Shown here: one piece after another, positions 1 through 11,535 of the stretch | How the letters are laid out: the number at the start of each line of letters is the position of its first letter | Numbering within the stretch: the stretch's first letter is position 1 | Origin: Gracilariopsis chorda | Lineage: Eukaryota > Rhodophyta > Florideophyceae > Gracilariales > Gracilariaceae | NCBI GenBank assembly: GCA_003194525.1 | Contig: NBIV01000362.1 | Span: forward strand, 1 to 61,524 | Direction: 5' to 3' | DNA length: 61,524 bases | Notes under the pieces: generated by a model | Databases searched by the model: none | Told to the model about the DNA's origin: nothing | What the model saw: the letters and a program-made list of their open reading frames with translations, nothing else | Position numbers and translations under genes: made by a program

Positions 1-701
1 GGCGGAGAAAAACCACCGGGGGGGTCGTCTGGAAAGCGGAAACAGACCCGACGGAGGGTGCAAATGCATGGAATGTAGCGGAAAAATTACCCATTACAGG
101 GGCCATACCAATACCACACGGTACATAAATGTCACACGACAACTATAACACAGAGTATCTGTAGGTTTACCAAGCGGGTGTATTGAGCGAACCTAATACG
201 GTGACCCTCTGCGAGCAGTAGTACACGGCGCAACGACCTCACAATTCAGAACCGGATACCTCAGGTCAAACTGAACAGTTATTAATGACCGAAGCCTCGG
301 GTTAACTTTACTAAGTGCTTGCGACGATGAGGTTGCGCTCACCTAAGTAGTTACACTACCAAATAAATTAAAAATAATTAATTACAATAGTGCAAACCTC
401 CTCAGGTCCACGCACGTGACCAGGCCAGTCTCAGGCACCCTGAGGGGTAAACCCAAGTGATGCATAACACTACAGCACCGTGCTGTCACACACGCTCACA
501 CGCGTCCACTCATCCTGCAATCCATTCTAGATTCCTACCTTCCTAGGTGAAACTCTAGGTAAAACGTCACACAACTAACCATCCCATTGGCATCACCTCA
601 TACGGGTCCAGCTCTTATACGGTAGAGGCGTCAAGGTAACCGCGTCGCACTCCTATGAGTAGCATCATCCGCGATTTCCACGTCTTTAGCGTTGCGCCAC
701 A
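1..701 (-). repeat. 3' LTR of element B (truncated by the window edge)
   Basis: This stretch aligns along its length with 20500-21205, the other B LTR. Shared blocks include the AT-rich stretch near 361-390 and the block ending GCGTTGCNCCACA. On the minus strand the LTR begins TGTGGCGCAACGC at 701, directly after a polypurine tract, as expected for a 3' LTR. The remaining part, about 210 bases, lies outside the window. Identity to the 5' LTR is visibly well below that of A's LTR pair, perhaps three quarters by eye. Confidence 0.85.
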
Positions 702-715
702 TCTCCCCCCTCCTT
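702..715 (-). other. Polypurine tract of element B
   Basis: On the minus strand AAGGAGGGGGGAGA abuts the TG start of the B 3' LTR. This is the position and composition of the RNase H-resistant primer for plus-strand DNA synthesis. Elements A (AGGAGGGGG) and E (AGGAGGGAG) have close counterparts. Confidence 0.8.
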
Positions 716-997
716 AGCCGAGGGTTCCTTCGTTCTTTGAACGGAACTCGCAGGCGCCAAAGTGCTTGAGTAACAGACTCACGATGTGTTCCTCCGACAT
801 TCCGTTCCTCGAAAATCAGGCGATACACGCCAGATGTCCGAGGCGTCAAACAAAGATGGTGCCGGTCCCCCATAGGGAGTGTAGCCAACTGGCGGTACTT
901 GATCACCTAGTGATAGATCTTCTGAACACAGAGTAAAAAACTTGTGCGTTCGTACTTCTTCTTCTTCTTCTTACTTCTTGCTCACACTTCTTCTTCG

Positions 998-1002
998 CGT
1001 AC
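998..1002. repeat. Target-site duplication of element A, left copy
   Basis: CGTAC lies immediately before the TG of the A 5' LTR and recurs immediately after the CA of its 3' LTR (12440-12444). The five-base size fits Ty3/gypsy integration. Confidence 0.9.
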
Positions 1003-1910
1003 TGAAGTGCAATCCTCAAGGAGGAAGACTCAGCGATGCCCTGTGGACTTGGTGTTTTTTGCCGCTTTCGCGTGTTTATGATTACTACCGCTATTAGCGG
1101 GTGTCTCAGCCTTCAGCGGATCCGCACTGTGCGCCAGGTGCACAGCTGTGCATGCGCCGTGTGCCGCCCAAGGCGTGAGTGGACCACGTGTGACACGGAT
1201 AGTCAAGAGGAGGTTGGCACCACGGTGTGGACATTTAGTTAACTTATATTTATTATTTATTATTTATCTACGCTACAGTAGGGAGATTACTACACTATAT
1301 AGTGGCTCGGCGACCTCGCCCTGACACTGAGTAAACTTCCCCAACCAGGGTTCTTGGCTCTAAGTCTTTTCCGCTTTCGCGAGTCTTCTACACTCCTCGG
1401 AGGTAAAGCCGCGTTACTAACGGTAGACCTATCCACCCTGCGTCACTAGGAGTATCACCGCCTTGGGCACTTGTCACTTAATTAACCACCGCCGTGTTCT
1501 CGCCCCTGTATAGGGTTTCCTTTGTACCTTTTTCCGTGGTCCCGTTGGCCCACACCCCTGTCACCCCCAATCGGGCATCCCCCGTATTTCCCTTACCCCA
1601 CTCTCGTGGTTTCTACCCCTTTGTGTGGTTGCTCGTCACCGCTGACGCGTGTCTCTCGTGCCGGTATCCCGTGACGTCTTCCCCCCACTTACGTGGACTC
1701 GTTTCTCCTTGGAAGGGCTGTTTTCCCATTCGTGGTGATCCTAATCCTACCGTTTCAACTCTCCCCGCTTGGCGTGAGGGTGAGCCTCGGCTTTACAACC
1801 CGACTTCGTCGTGCTCATCCGGAGAGGCTCCGTTCGCTGTGTTACCCTCGTGAGAGGAAGATTCCGAACGTCTTCGTGTGTTGTGTCCCGCTTGCGGGTA
1901 TTGCACTACA
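1003..1910 (+). repeat. 5' LTR of element A
   Basis: The LTR begins TGAAGTGCAAT and ends ATTGCACTACA, so its ends form an 11-base inverted repeat with one mismatch. An AT-rich block (about 1240-1270, TTATATTTATT) lies a quarter of the way in, and the matching position in the D and E LTRs has a similar block. It may hold the promoter or polyadenylation signal, but I cannot tell which. The LTR is dense in short perfect hairpins, for example CCGCT-ATT-AGCGG near 1090, CGTCA-CCGC-TGACG near 1637 and CCCGC-TT-GCGGG near 1888. Confidence 0.95.
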
Positions 1911-1913
1911 AAG

Positions 1914-1931
1914 TGGTCTCCCGACCTAGAA
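1914..1931 (+). other. Candidate primer binding site of element A
   Basis: TGGTCTCCCGACCTAG starts three bases after the LTR. TGG is the expected complement of a tRNA CCA end. Element B has nearly the same sequence (TGGTCTCTCGACCTA) at the same place. The primer tRNA is not one I recognise: its acceptor end would read GGGAGACCA. Confidence 0.6.
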
Positions 1932-2026
1932 TCGGAAACGGTTAGGTTTTTGTATGACCTCTCCTCGGAGATTCACTGACCAAATTTTTGGTTTATTACC
2001 ACTTCGTGGGAGTTTTTGGTCTACAC

Positions 2027-4116
2027 ATGTCTCGGCGACCATCCTCCGCCGAACCCGTTGTCACGCGGAGTCGTTCCGTCAGTGACGTGGAACAGGCAGA
2101 GATCTCGAAGGTCCCCGCTGGCCACCCTCGACGTGCCACTTTGAAAGGCAAGTCGAAGGGCCAAGACTCGTCGAGAGCCCAGAAACCCCCGCCTAAGGCG
2201 TTGAAGGACGCTCCCAACTCTGGTGTCGACCCGGCTTCTGCCGATGTAGCTGCACTCCGGAGGGGAGACCCCGATACCAACGCCCCCCCTAGTGTCCAAG
2301 CACAGCTTGAGGAGATGCGTGAAGCACACAATGCCCTCGTGGAGGAGTTTGAAGTCCTGCGTGTCAGGTTTGACACCTCTTCTATGAATGATTTGGTTGA
2401 GGACATTCGCCTTTTAAGGGCGGATGTCAACATTGTGTTGGAATGTTTTGGTGGCCCTGCCAACTATGTTGAGAATGTGGAAACCCGATTTGATCGTGTC
2501 AGTGCCCGTCTGAGGACGTTGGAGCAAACTATCTTGATGGATGACAACGTCCCGGGTGAAGCCGCTGCTGTCTCGCAAAAAGCGAAGCGCGAGAAGAAAG
2601 ATTCTACCCGCCGCACTCGTAAGAAGCAGCCCAAGCACGATCCCGACTCGTCGGATTCCTCCCTGTCTTCACAGGATTCTCACAATTCAGATGGTTCGGT
2701 GTCGTCGGATTCTTCGTCGGACGATGATCGTCGCCGACGCCCGTCCTATTCTAAACGGTCTTCTTCCACCCAAGGTGTGATTCGCCCCCGGAGGAAGGGA
2801 AGGAAACACTTAGGATTGAGGGAACTCAAATGTACTAATCCCCTCTACAAGAGGTTGGTATCGTACCGATATTATCGGCTTGAGGACTCCTCATTGGATC
2901 GTACACCCCGTGGTACGGGTAAGGTGAAGGACTGCATAAAGCGTATGCAGCTTTCCCTTCGTAACCAGTCCTTTTCTGGAGAGGATCCCATATTGGTGTT
3001 AGACTTCCTCGGAAGGTTCGTTTCCGAAGCGGACATACTTGGTATGAACGAAGGACAGGCGTTTATTGCCCTACCGTATTTTCTACGTGGCCTCGCCGAG
3101 GATCAGTACAACTCTGTAAGAGGTTCTTCCCGAGCCTCCGAAGGAAGTGTAACGTGCTGGCCGGAAGCGGTTCAGTACCTCTTGCGATCCTACGCGACGA
3201 ACAACGCTATTCAAGCGGCTATTCTCGCTTTACGCGATACCCGCCAGAAATCTGGAGAGACGGAAACCGAATTCTCGGTACGCCTTAATAAGGCTTTCCA
3301 CAGGTGGGGCAATGTTTACTCCTCCGGAGAGCGCTGCACCATGTACATCGATGGATTGGATCCGGCAATCCGTACGCTGGTGGCCGATATCGGGAGGATC
3401 GTCGTAACACCACCTACCTGGAGTTGATTCAACACGCGCAAGCGGAAGGTGATGCACTTCGAGCTCGTATCCCTGCATCGAAGTCTCGTCCCGCCAAGGC
3501 GTTGATGATGGAAGCCAGTTCACCATCTTTATAGCTAGCAGCGAGTGGACGCCCTTCAAGGGACTACGATAACGTTTACCTCACTCAGGCCAGTGCTCAG
3601 TCTATTGCGACCACGGAACTGCCGTCCACGACGGATGCGTCCTACGACACAGCTCAGGAGAATTCCCTGCTGTATGTTGACGGACCCCGTGTTCACGGAC
3701 CTCGCATCCCCTATTCGAATGGATGGAAGGATTCCCGCCCAGCGGTGAGACACACGGATGCTCGTTCCGGTCAGCCGCCCCCACGCTCTGGAGTCGTATG
3801 CCACATATGTCACGAACACAGTCACATTTCACCGGACTGCATCCTCACTATGAGACAAGTAACCCGAGTGATCGGTAACTATGAAGCCCTCACTCCAGCG
3901 GAGAAGCAGACCGTTCCGATTGCATCGTACTTACGAGCGAAGACGGACTTCCCCTGGAATATCCCGGATACGAACCCGCGACACGCGTTGCTTTCCCCTG
4001 CTGAGCAGGTCACTAACCCCCGTCTTGTTCGACAAGACACCCCCGCTAGCGCTCCAATGCTAGTGTTTCAGGATTCTGAGACCCCGCCTCAGGCGGAACG
4101 GGCTCAGGAAAACTGA
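2027..4116 (+). pseudogene. gag: Element A gag (frameshifted, one internal stop)
   Basis: Gag is the capsid/nucleocapsid protein that packages element RNA. I place the start at the first ATG, 2027; the frame runs back to 1988 without an ATG. A serine- and charge-rich N-terminal half leads to the capsid-like block (about 2800-3390), which matches the element B gag closely (for example GTGKVKD and LVLDFL). Near 3388 the homologous frame shifts by one base, so the original frame ends at 3427. The continuing frame meets TAG at 3532-3534 and then runs to 4116. It contains a CX2CX4HX4C zinc knuckle (about 3799-3840). Alignment with the intact B gag shows the shift and stop are lesions. Programmed decoding is a less likely alternative. 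Confidence 0.85.
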
Positions 4117-4312
4117 TTTCGGGAGTCTCCCCTACGGGAGAGGCGCCCTCAGAGTTGAGGTTGAAGGCGCCCGAGGCGTCACTGCCTCGCTCCCCGGTCA
4201 AAATCCTTACTAGGAAACAGGCCGTCTCAGACTTGAACTCTGAACACTTTAGTGCTCTGCGTCGACCGTGAATACGTGTTCGAAACAACCGGTTCCCGGA
4301 CAAAGTTTGGTA

Positions 4313-7300
4313 ATGGCCAAGAGAAACTACAAGGTATATGCTGACCTTGGCCTTTCCACCCAGTTTATGGTGCGAGTTCTCACTGTTTTGGACACAGGTG
4401 CAGGCCCGAACTTCATCGTTGAGTCGCTCCTGCCACCGTCATTGCAGTCTCAGATCCGCCATGGCGTGATACCGGATGTCGCGGATGCGAATGATAACCC
4501 GTTATCAACGGTTGGGACAATCGACCTGGTCGTGCGCCTTGGCTCCTTTCTTGTGAAACTCAACTTTATTGTTTGTCGGAAACTTGCCGCCCCTTTGATC
4601 TTGGGATGCGACTTCTGTGACAGATTCGTCGATGCCATCAGGCCCCATCTAAGACGTGTGGAAATGGAAGACGGCTCCTCCGTTTCGATTTTACGTCGTC
4701 CTCTACGACGTTCCTCGAAGAAGCACGTTCCATTACCTGCTGCGCAGGAACCCCCACCGGCTTCCCGGGACTCTACAAAGCTCCGCGTTGCCGCGTCTGT
4801 ACAACTTCCACCGGAATCTCAAGTTTGGGTACGAGTCACTTCCCGTCAACACGGTTTACGAGTAATTCAACCCCTTTCATCCTTATATGATAGGTATCAA
4901 CTCGCCGTGGCGAATGGAGTAGCTCAAATTGAGCCCGATAAACCGTTCAACGTGCTGGTCGCCAATCTAGGCTCTACGCCCCAGTCACTGGTGAAAAACC
5001 AAGTCATTGGTTCGGTAATGCCCCACCCCACCGCGATGGTTCCCACGAGAATGACCGCCACCGACGTCCTCGGTCTCGTTCACTCTAAGGAGGGGGAGGA
5101 CACTGCCGTCCAAATGCCAAAATGCTCGGATGCTAAGCCGGTTCCAACGAGTTACGACCAGATTGATCCCGTGAAAGAACTCGAGGAACTTGACCTCGGT
5201 CATGTGCCGGAATCGCACCGTGAACGTCTCCGTGAGATGCTACGGAATTTCACCACGATGTGGGATGGCTCCCTAGGGGAGATTACTACAACGGAGCACC
5301 GGATTGACTTGCTACCTGATGCCAGGCCGATCGCTCAGCACCCCTATAGGGCAGGCCCTAAAGCTCGAGAAGAGGAAGAATTCCAAGTGGAAAAGATGCT
5401 CCGAGCTGGAGTAATAGAACCGGCTCAGTCACCGTGGGCATCCCCAGTGGTACTGGCTCCGAAACCGGATGGATCCTGGCGCTTTTGCATCGACTACCGT
5501 CGACTGAACGCCGTAACCATCAAGGATGTGTAACCGATCCCACGAATGGATGAGTACATCGATTCACTCGGAAATGCTACCGTTTTCACGGCTCTAGACG
5601 CCAATTGGGGATACTGGCAGGTGCCCGTCAGGGAACAGGACCGCGACAAGACTGCTTTTGTCTGTCACTCAGGACTCTACCGTTTCAAACGGATGCCTTT
5701 TGGTTTGACCAATGCTCCCGCTACTTTCCAGCGTGCTATCGACATACTACTGGCTCGCTTCAAATGGCGTACATGCCTCGTCTACCTGGACGATATCATA
5801 GTATTCTCAGATAATCTGGATGACCACCTCACGCACGTGAGAGATATCATGACCACGCTACGTGAGGCTGGAGTTACTCTCAAGTTGAGGAAATGTGAAT
5901 TCTTTACAGATACTGTGAAGTATCTGGGCCACATAATCCGCCCTGGGCGTGTGATGATCGAGGAAGCTCGAGTTAAGTCGCTCCGTCAAGCGAAGGAACC
6001 CGCCACTCAAACGGAACTACGCTCCTTTCTAGGATTAGTCAACGTCTATCGACGGTTTATCCCGAATTGTGCGGATATCTCAGCACCCTTGAACGCGCTC
6101 TTGCGGAAAGGCCAACCACCGAAATTGGAACCCTTTACGTCCGTCGAGACGAAGGCGTTTAACTCCCTCAAGGAGGCTGTAACATCAGCACCGATCTTAT
6201 CGTTACCGAAACCCGGACTACCGTTTACCGTAGACACGGATGCTAGTGACTACCAAGTAGGTTGCGCTCTCTTTCAGACAACTCCCGAAGGAGAACGAAC
6301 CCCTATTGGGTACTGGTCACGCTCACTGAATGTTCACGAGCGGAATTACTCCGTCTCGGAGAAAGAGTGTCTTGCAGTTGTGTGGGCACTCTCCACTCTC
6401 CGCCCCTATCTTATGGGTGTGCACTTCACCGTTTACACGGATCACTCGTCATTACGATGGCTCATGACAGTCTCTGAACCGTCAGGCCGCTTAATGCGTT
6501 GGAGGCTCCGCCTTGCGGAATTCGACTTCGAGGTGATCTACAAGAAGGGCACAAAGAACGCTCAGGCGGACGCGCTGTCGCGTTTACCCACGGATGGTGA
6601 AACTCTACCCGCTGGGGACGAGGACATTCCTTGCTTCGTCGTCGACGGTCGAGAACCGAAGGCCCCGGACCGTGAACCCGATAACTCGGATGAAGAACCG
6701 GAATCGGATGATGAACTGGACGCACTACTCGTCTCGGACGATGCTCAGAAACCCCCACCGGGTAATTTCGTGCCAATACCCCCGGAGGAGATGGTCAGAG
6801 AACAACAAGGTGATCCCTTCCGTACTCAGATTCGCGCCCGACTTAATGGCGGTGCGCAACTCCCTTTCGAGGTGAATGATGTTGGATACCTCGTCAGGAC
6901 GGTTCAAACAACCCCACAGGTAGTGGTACCGCATACTCTACAATCTAGAGTGCTGCACTTGTCGCACTATGTGAAACTTGGTGGACTCGCCGGTGGACGG
7001 AAACTTTACCTCACGTTGCGACGGGGTTACTATTGGCCAGCCATGGCTGTGGACTGCTACGCGACTGTGCGGTCATGCACGGAGTGTGCCAAAAACCGGG
7101 TCAAACTCCGGAAGCACTCAACGAAGTTGAAGTTATTTCCAGCACGGGCCCCTCTCGAGTTTGTCGCAATTGACCTCTTGGGACCGCTGCTCACCACAAA
7201 GCGTGGACATAAGTTTTTACTCGTTATCACAGATCGTTTCCCCAAGTTGGTTCGCACCGTACCTTTACGGAAGATATCCGCTTTCGCGGTGGCGCAAGCC

Positions 7301-9463
7301 TTCGTCACCCATTGGGTATTTGTCTACGGACCACCGGTTACCATTCTATCCGATAACGGAAAGCAATTTGCATCGCGATTCTTTGAGGACGTGTGTCGGA
7401 TTCTCGATATCAAGAATCTGTTCACAACGACCTACCACCCCCAGTGTAATGGGCAAGTCGAGCGGTTTAACCGAACGCTGTTAGCCTCTCTCCGTTCTTA
7501 CGTTGCTGATCACCCCAAAACATGGGACCTGTACACTGACGCCTTGACATTTGCCTATAACACACAGGTACACCGTACAACGGGTTTGACTCCATTTGAA
7601 TTGGTACTTTCGCGTCATCCGCCCGCCGTAGCGTTGGAACCCCAGCCTACGCTGGCAAACTTCCCTTCCGTGAAGGATTATCGCCAACGATGGAAAGCGT
7701 GGCTTACGAAGTTAATCCCGGTCGCCCGGAGCTCCATGGCACGAGCACAGGCCGCGTACAAGCGTGATTTTGACTCTCGTGTACGAGGTACAGCACCGCC
7801 AATTAAGGAGGGTGACTACGTCTTCGTCCGTAAGGAGCACTGGGACCCTGATAAGGAGAAACGGCATAAGCTCTCACCCGTCGCGAACGGTCCCTACAAG
7901 GTCATATCAGTGGATAACGACACCTTAGTGGTGGAAATGAACGACGCTCACCAGCGGATTTCCCGCGATCGCGTGGTTATGGCACTGCCACCTTCCGTAG
8001 AGGTTGCTTACCAAGATGAGAACCAACACACCCCAGTGGAACAACCCACATCTGTGGTTAACAGGCCTTCTGTGTTGCCACACCCTTCAAGGGGACTCTC
8101 AGATATACCGTCCTTATCGGACGCAGGCCTGAATGGCCTTTCTTCTCTAACGCCACCGCGCGGTGTCTATCCCCGCAGTTTGGGCGCTTCTACCACTCCC
8201 CATGCCGCTCCATCTAAGGAAGGGGAGGAGAACCCTAACTCTCGTCCAGAGACTGAAACCGCTTCGTCGCGTCATGACAACCGTGGTGTACGGACCTCCG
8301 GACACATCGAAAAGGATAATAGTGGACCCAGTGTTCCGTCTACTGACGTGCCATCTTCGCATTTGCGTGCTACGGCTACCGCTGAACCCTTTCGAGGAAG
8401 TTCTACCGCATCTGCGCCAGATCGCACTCCCCACCGGGATTCTAGTCGTCAAAATGCACCACGCAGTGGGAAGTCTCTCGCCAAAGTGAAATCGTTGCAG
8501 GAAACTATTCGCGTTCGCGATACTGAACCGGCTGTGCCATCGAGCGTTGATCCGCATTCCGTGGGTCACGGTTCGTCAACAACAGCTACGCTGGATAATG
8601 CAGAGCAGGCCCTCGCGGGATCCTCTGAGCCGACTACATCGGACGTGGTAACTCCTACTGCACGGCAGAACACACCGGCAGCACCGTTGCAACCGCCCTC
8701 ACGTGAGGAGGCGGAACGCAACACGGCGCGGACAACCCTCGACCATCCGTTGCAAACGGCACGTGACCCCGACACCGTACGGACGGCAAAGGCACCAATT
8801 ACCGCCCGAGGCGAGTCGACGCGTACTGTACGACGCACCGTAGTACAACCAACTTCGTCGTCTGAAGCACCCCCGTCAAGACGGATATCTACACACAAAC
8901 CTGTGGTTCGCGACCCAGATGCTCATCTTTCAGATGCGTTAGAAGCCCCTCAAAAGGTATCGTCAATAGAAGCCCCCTCAAGGAGTGAAGAAACCGCGAA
9001 GCGGGATACTTTAACCCACAGCAAGGGTCCCGATACGCATCATCAAGTGGTCGACGCAACCGGCCGTGCCGAGGACCTCCAGACCCGCGAAACGGATGAA
9101 CCTACCCGGAAATCGGTTAATGACCCCTCAAAGGGCATGGACAGGCAGTACCGAGCCATGCCCCTTCCGGGGAAGACTGTCCAACACCCACCAGTGGTGG
9201 TAGAGCCTGCCGTGCAGGACGCGATAATGCGAACACGGCGAGGCCGGGAAGTCTACAAACAGGAGTTTGTTGTTGACCACATTGTGGAACATTCTTACCA
9301 TCCAGATGGTTACATCCAGTACCGCGTACGCTGGTGCGGTTTCGGGCCCGAATATGATTCGGATGAGCCGATAGAGCACCTCCCACGTTCGAAAGTGGTT
9401 TCATATCATCGCAGAACGCGAACGGGAATCCTGGCATCGGTGATAAACGCCCAACTGGGATAA
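4313..9463 (+). pseudogene. pol: Element A pol polyprotein: protease, RT, RNase H, integrase, chromodomain (one nonsense codon)
   Basis: Pol begins at ATG 4313, in a different frame from gag. The protease has DTGA at 4391. Reverse transcriptase carries YLDD at 5783-5794 but is cut by TAA at 5531-5533, where relatives have tyrosine before PIPRMD. RNase H follows (about 6225-6600). Integrase (about 6950-7650) keeps its D, D, E residues (AIDLLGP, SDNGKQF, QVERFNR) and the CX2C of its zinc finger, but the second zinc histidine is leucine (CTC, 6986-6988); B and E have histidine there. A linker of about 400 residues rich in S, T and P leads to a C-terminal chromodomain (about 9262-9420). Its usual second aromatic cage position is altered (GPEYDSDEP, where E has DPSWDTWEP). 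Apart from the TAA the frame is open for 1,716 codons. Confidence 0.93.
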
Positions 9464-9676
9464 GCAAGCCACTGCGGTGGAAGGAAGGAAATGAAGGATC
9501 GAGTTGTGGTATGGAAAGGAAGAAAGGAAAGGAAAGAAGAAGGAACACAAGTCAACTTGGATTTTATTCAATACGATCGATGGAACACCGACTAGTCGAA
9601 GGACTACACTACGTCACAAGGTTGCACCCCCATGGTGAGGGAACACGCCCCCTTACGGGTTGGAACGGCCCCCACC
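9464..9676 (+). other. Intergenic region between convergent pol and antisense gene, with a long purine tract
   Basis: The 213-base gap separates the 3' ends of two convergent genes. It contains a nearly pure purine run at about 9513-9543. The run could be an internal polypurine tract, a leftover 3' primer site from an ancestor without the antisense gene, or part of a convergent terminator. Nothing in the sequence decides between these. Confidence 0.5.
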
Positions 9677-11281
9677 TTAGTGGTTATTTCCCTGGAGTCG
9701 GGCTATCAGAGCATCCCACATCGCAGTGACATCGCCACTGGCCTCGTTACCTCCCAGCCCCACTTGGCGGAGGAACTGAGAGATCACGGCAGCCTGACCC
9801 GCAGGGGCCACGTTCGCCTCACCTGGCGTAGAGGACCCACCAGTGGGAAAACCGACCGACGGATTGGACGGCTGACTCGCAGGGGCGGCTCCAGGAGCAT
9901 CCATACCATATGGTTCTCCCTCTGCCTCGGCGTGACCGGCACCTTCGTCGGGCTCGTTGTCGAACATCGGATCCTCACCGTAGTAGACGTTGTAGTACTC
10001 ATCGGCGTCATCAAACCCGGTCGGATGCCCCTCGGGGATATATCTCGGTGCAAACCGGAGCTCGTTCGCTTCCTCCGCGGAGATCTCATGCCCCTCCCAA
10101 GGGTTGAAGTAGATGAAGTCACCCGCGAGCGGAGTTCGACGCCCTGGCGACAGGTCCTGTATCCGGCTACCGGCAGTACGCCCACTCTGCTCTAGAGGAA
10201 CTGAAGCCCAGTCAACCTCGTCGATGAAATCGAGGAGCCCCGCTACTTCGTCAGCGTTTGCCTCACCACCTAGTGGGATTCGTAAGTCCAGCGCTCGGAT
10301 GGCGGCACGGACCCGCAACGGGATGAACCACAGTCTGTACTTGTCATAAACCTCCCAGAGGATGAAAGCCGCTGTGCGGACCGCCCATTCGGTGACCACC
10401 ACGGACCAGAGCCCGGACTGAAGATCCTCGATGAGGTATGAGCCGTAATACGTGATCACGGGAGGCAACTCGACGTAGCAACCTCGGCACGCTTCGAGAT
10501 GCGACCACCACGGTGGAATCGGAACGTACCGACCCCGTCGGTTGACCACGCTGATGCGTTCGACTTCTACGTTCTGATACGGAATCAAATACCCGAATCG
10601 GGACCGTGCTCGCCGCTCAAAGCGTATCATCGACAAGAAGTTGGCCCTCGCTAAGCGACGCATATAGCGGAATTCAGCCCGAATGATCGGTCGTGTCCAG
10701 CACACCGCGTCTTGGCGCGCCGCAGGAACGCTTCTCCACAAGAGTGGTTCCAAACCCGCGAGGCGGTCGAGGTACCCCATTTCACCTTGGGTGCGATACA
10801 ATTCGATGTCGGAGACCATACCATCGGGGATGGGATACTCAAAGGGAGCCCGGCGAAGCCGTTGATGAGCGAGTAAGACCAACGCCGCGTGCGCGGAAGC
10901 TGCTGATTCCCGACCCCGTCGGATTACCGTGTGCACGGGTATCGCTATGCGATTGCGCCAATCCCACGAAGTGGTCACGATTGCCGGAACGTCGCCCGGG
11001 AGCATTCCGTTTCCATCGGTATACATCGCCAGAAGCGCATCATTGAACACCACAGTCTGGTGGAACCACGGCGCCAGCCGGAGAGTCATCGCATGTTGCG
11101 AAGGCTGCAGCCCGACCAGCATGTCGTACGACGGCCACGCTGCCATTAGATACCCTCCCGTGGGAGCCGCACTCGCAATTGCGCCTGTTTGTTGCGAAGG
11201 AGTCGAGAGACCGCTCTGCGGTAGAGGCACGGAACGAAATCCGGAGAAGTACTGTAACGGTGTGTTGCTGTTGTTGTTGCC

Positions 11282-11314
<33 letters not shown>

Positions 11315-11500
11315 CGTAGATGAAGGAAGCCGAGTAATCGGAGAAGAAGGCCGCGAAAGCGTACGTGTTGTTGGAAGAACCTCGGAAGAGTTGGTCGCAG
11401 ATTCGCTGTTCGCAGCTAGGTGCTCGTTACCCCGAGTGGTATGGAGAACCGGCGAGCCGGACTTACATTTAAGGACCTTGCCCGGTGCTTCCGTCGCCAT
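9677..11500 (-). CDS. Antisense accessory protein of element A, 607 residues, unknown family
   Basis: This is an uninterrupted minus-strand frame that starts with ATG at 11500, only 36 bases inside the 3' LTR, and ends 213 bases past the pol stop. Its transcript would most simply start in the 3' LTR reading inward. The N-terminal 75 residues are S/T/P-rich and include a ten-residue asparagine run. A probable folded core (about 110-430) is rich in W, R and aromatic residues (for example SWDWRNR, LWEVYDKY). The tail is acidic and then P/G/A-rich. I see no signal peptide, transmembrane helix, zinc motif or enzyme motif. E has a shortened relative sharing GFRSxPxP, and D has a decayed counterpart in the same place. 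Antisense extra genes are known in some plant Ty3/gypsy (Tat-group) elements, but I cannot link this protein to them. Function unknown. Confidence 0.75.
11264..11311 (+). repeat. TTG trinucleotide repeat encoding the asparagine run of the antisense protein
   Basis: About fifteen TTG/GTT units with one CCG interruption. Read on the minus strand the units are AAC codons giving polyasparagine with one glycine. Such tracts change length easily, so the length of this run should vary among copies. Confidence 0.85.
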
Positions 11501-11523
11501 CGTGGATGTCGTATTCGCACCTC

Positions 11524-11532
11524 AGGAGGGGG
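11524..11532 (+). other. Polypurine tract of element A
   Basis: AGGAGGGGG lies three bases before the TG of the 3' LTR. It is the expected plus-strand primer and matches the tracts of B and E in position and composition. Confidence 0.85.
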
Positions 11533-11535
11533 ATA

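Larger units (their letters stand above)
702..1002 (-). other. Distal half of the element B post-pol tail
   Basis: This is B sequence between the A insertion site and the B polypurine tract. The minus strand has a short GAA-repeat tract (950-975) and an open frame from about 906 that runs through the polypurine tract into the LTR. That frame has no convincing ATG and no recognised motif. Joined to 12440-12629 it gives a tail of about 490 bases, far shorter than the roughly 2 kb found after pol in A, so B lacks the antisense gene. Confidence 0.6.

Noticed and set aside
1494..1853. Open frames inside the LTRs of A and E (also 12026-12451 and 52954-53469)
   Set aside because: They overlap in several frames, lie in regulatory repeats, have skewed composition and carry no motif.
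8147..8898. Minus-strand frames opposite the A pol linker
   Set aside because: They are shadows of a GC-rich low-complexity coding region and lack conservation in B or E.
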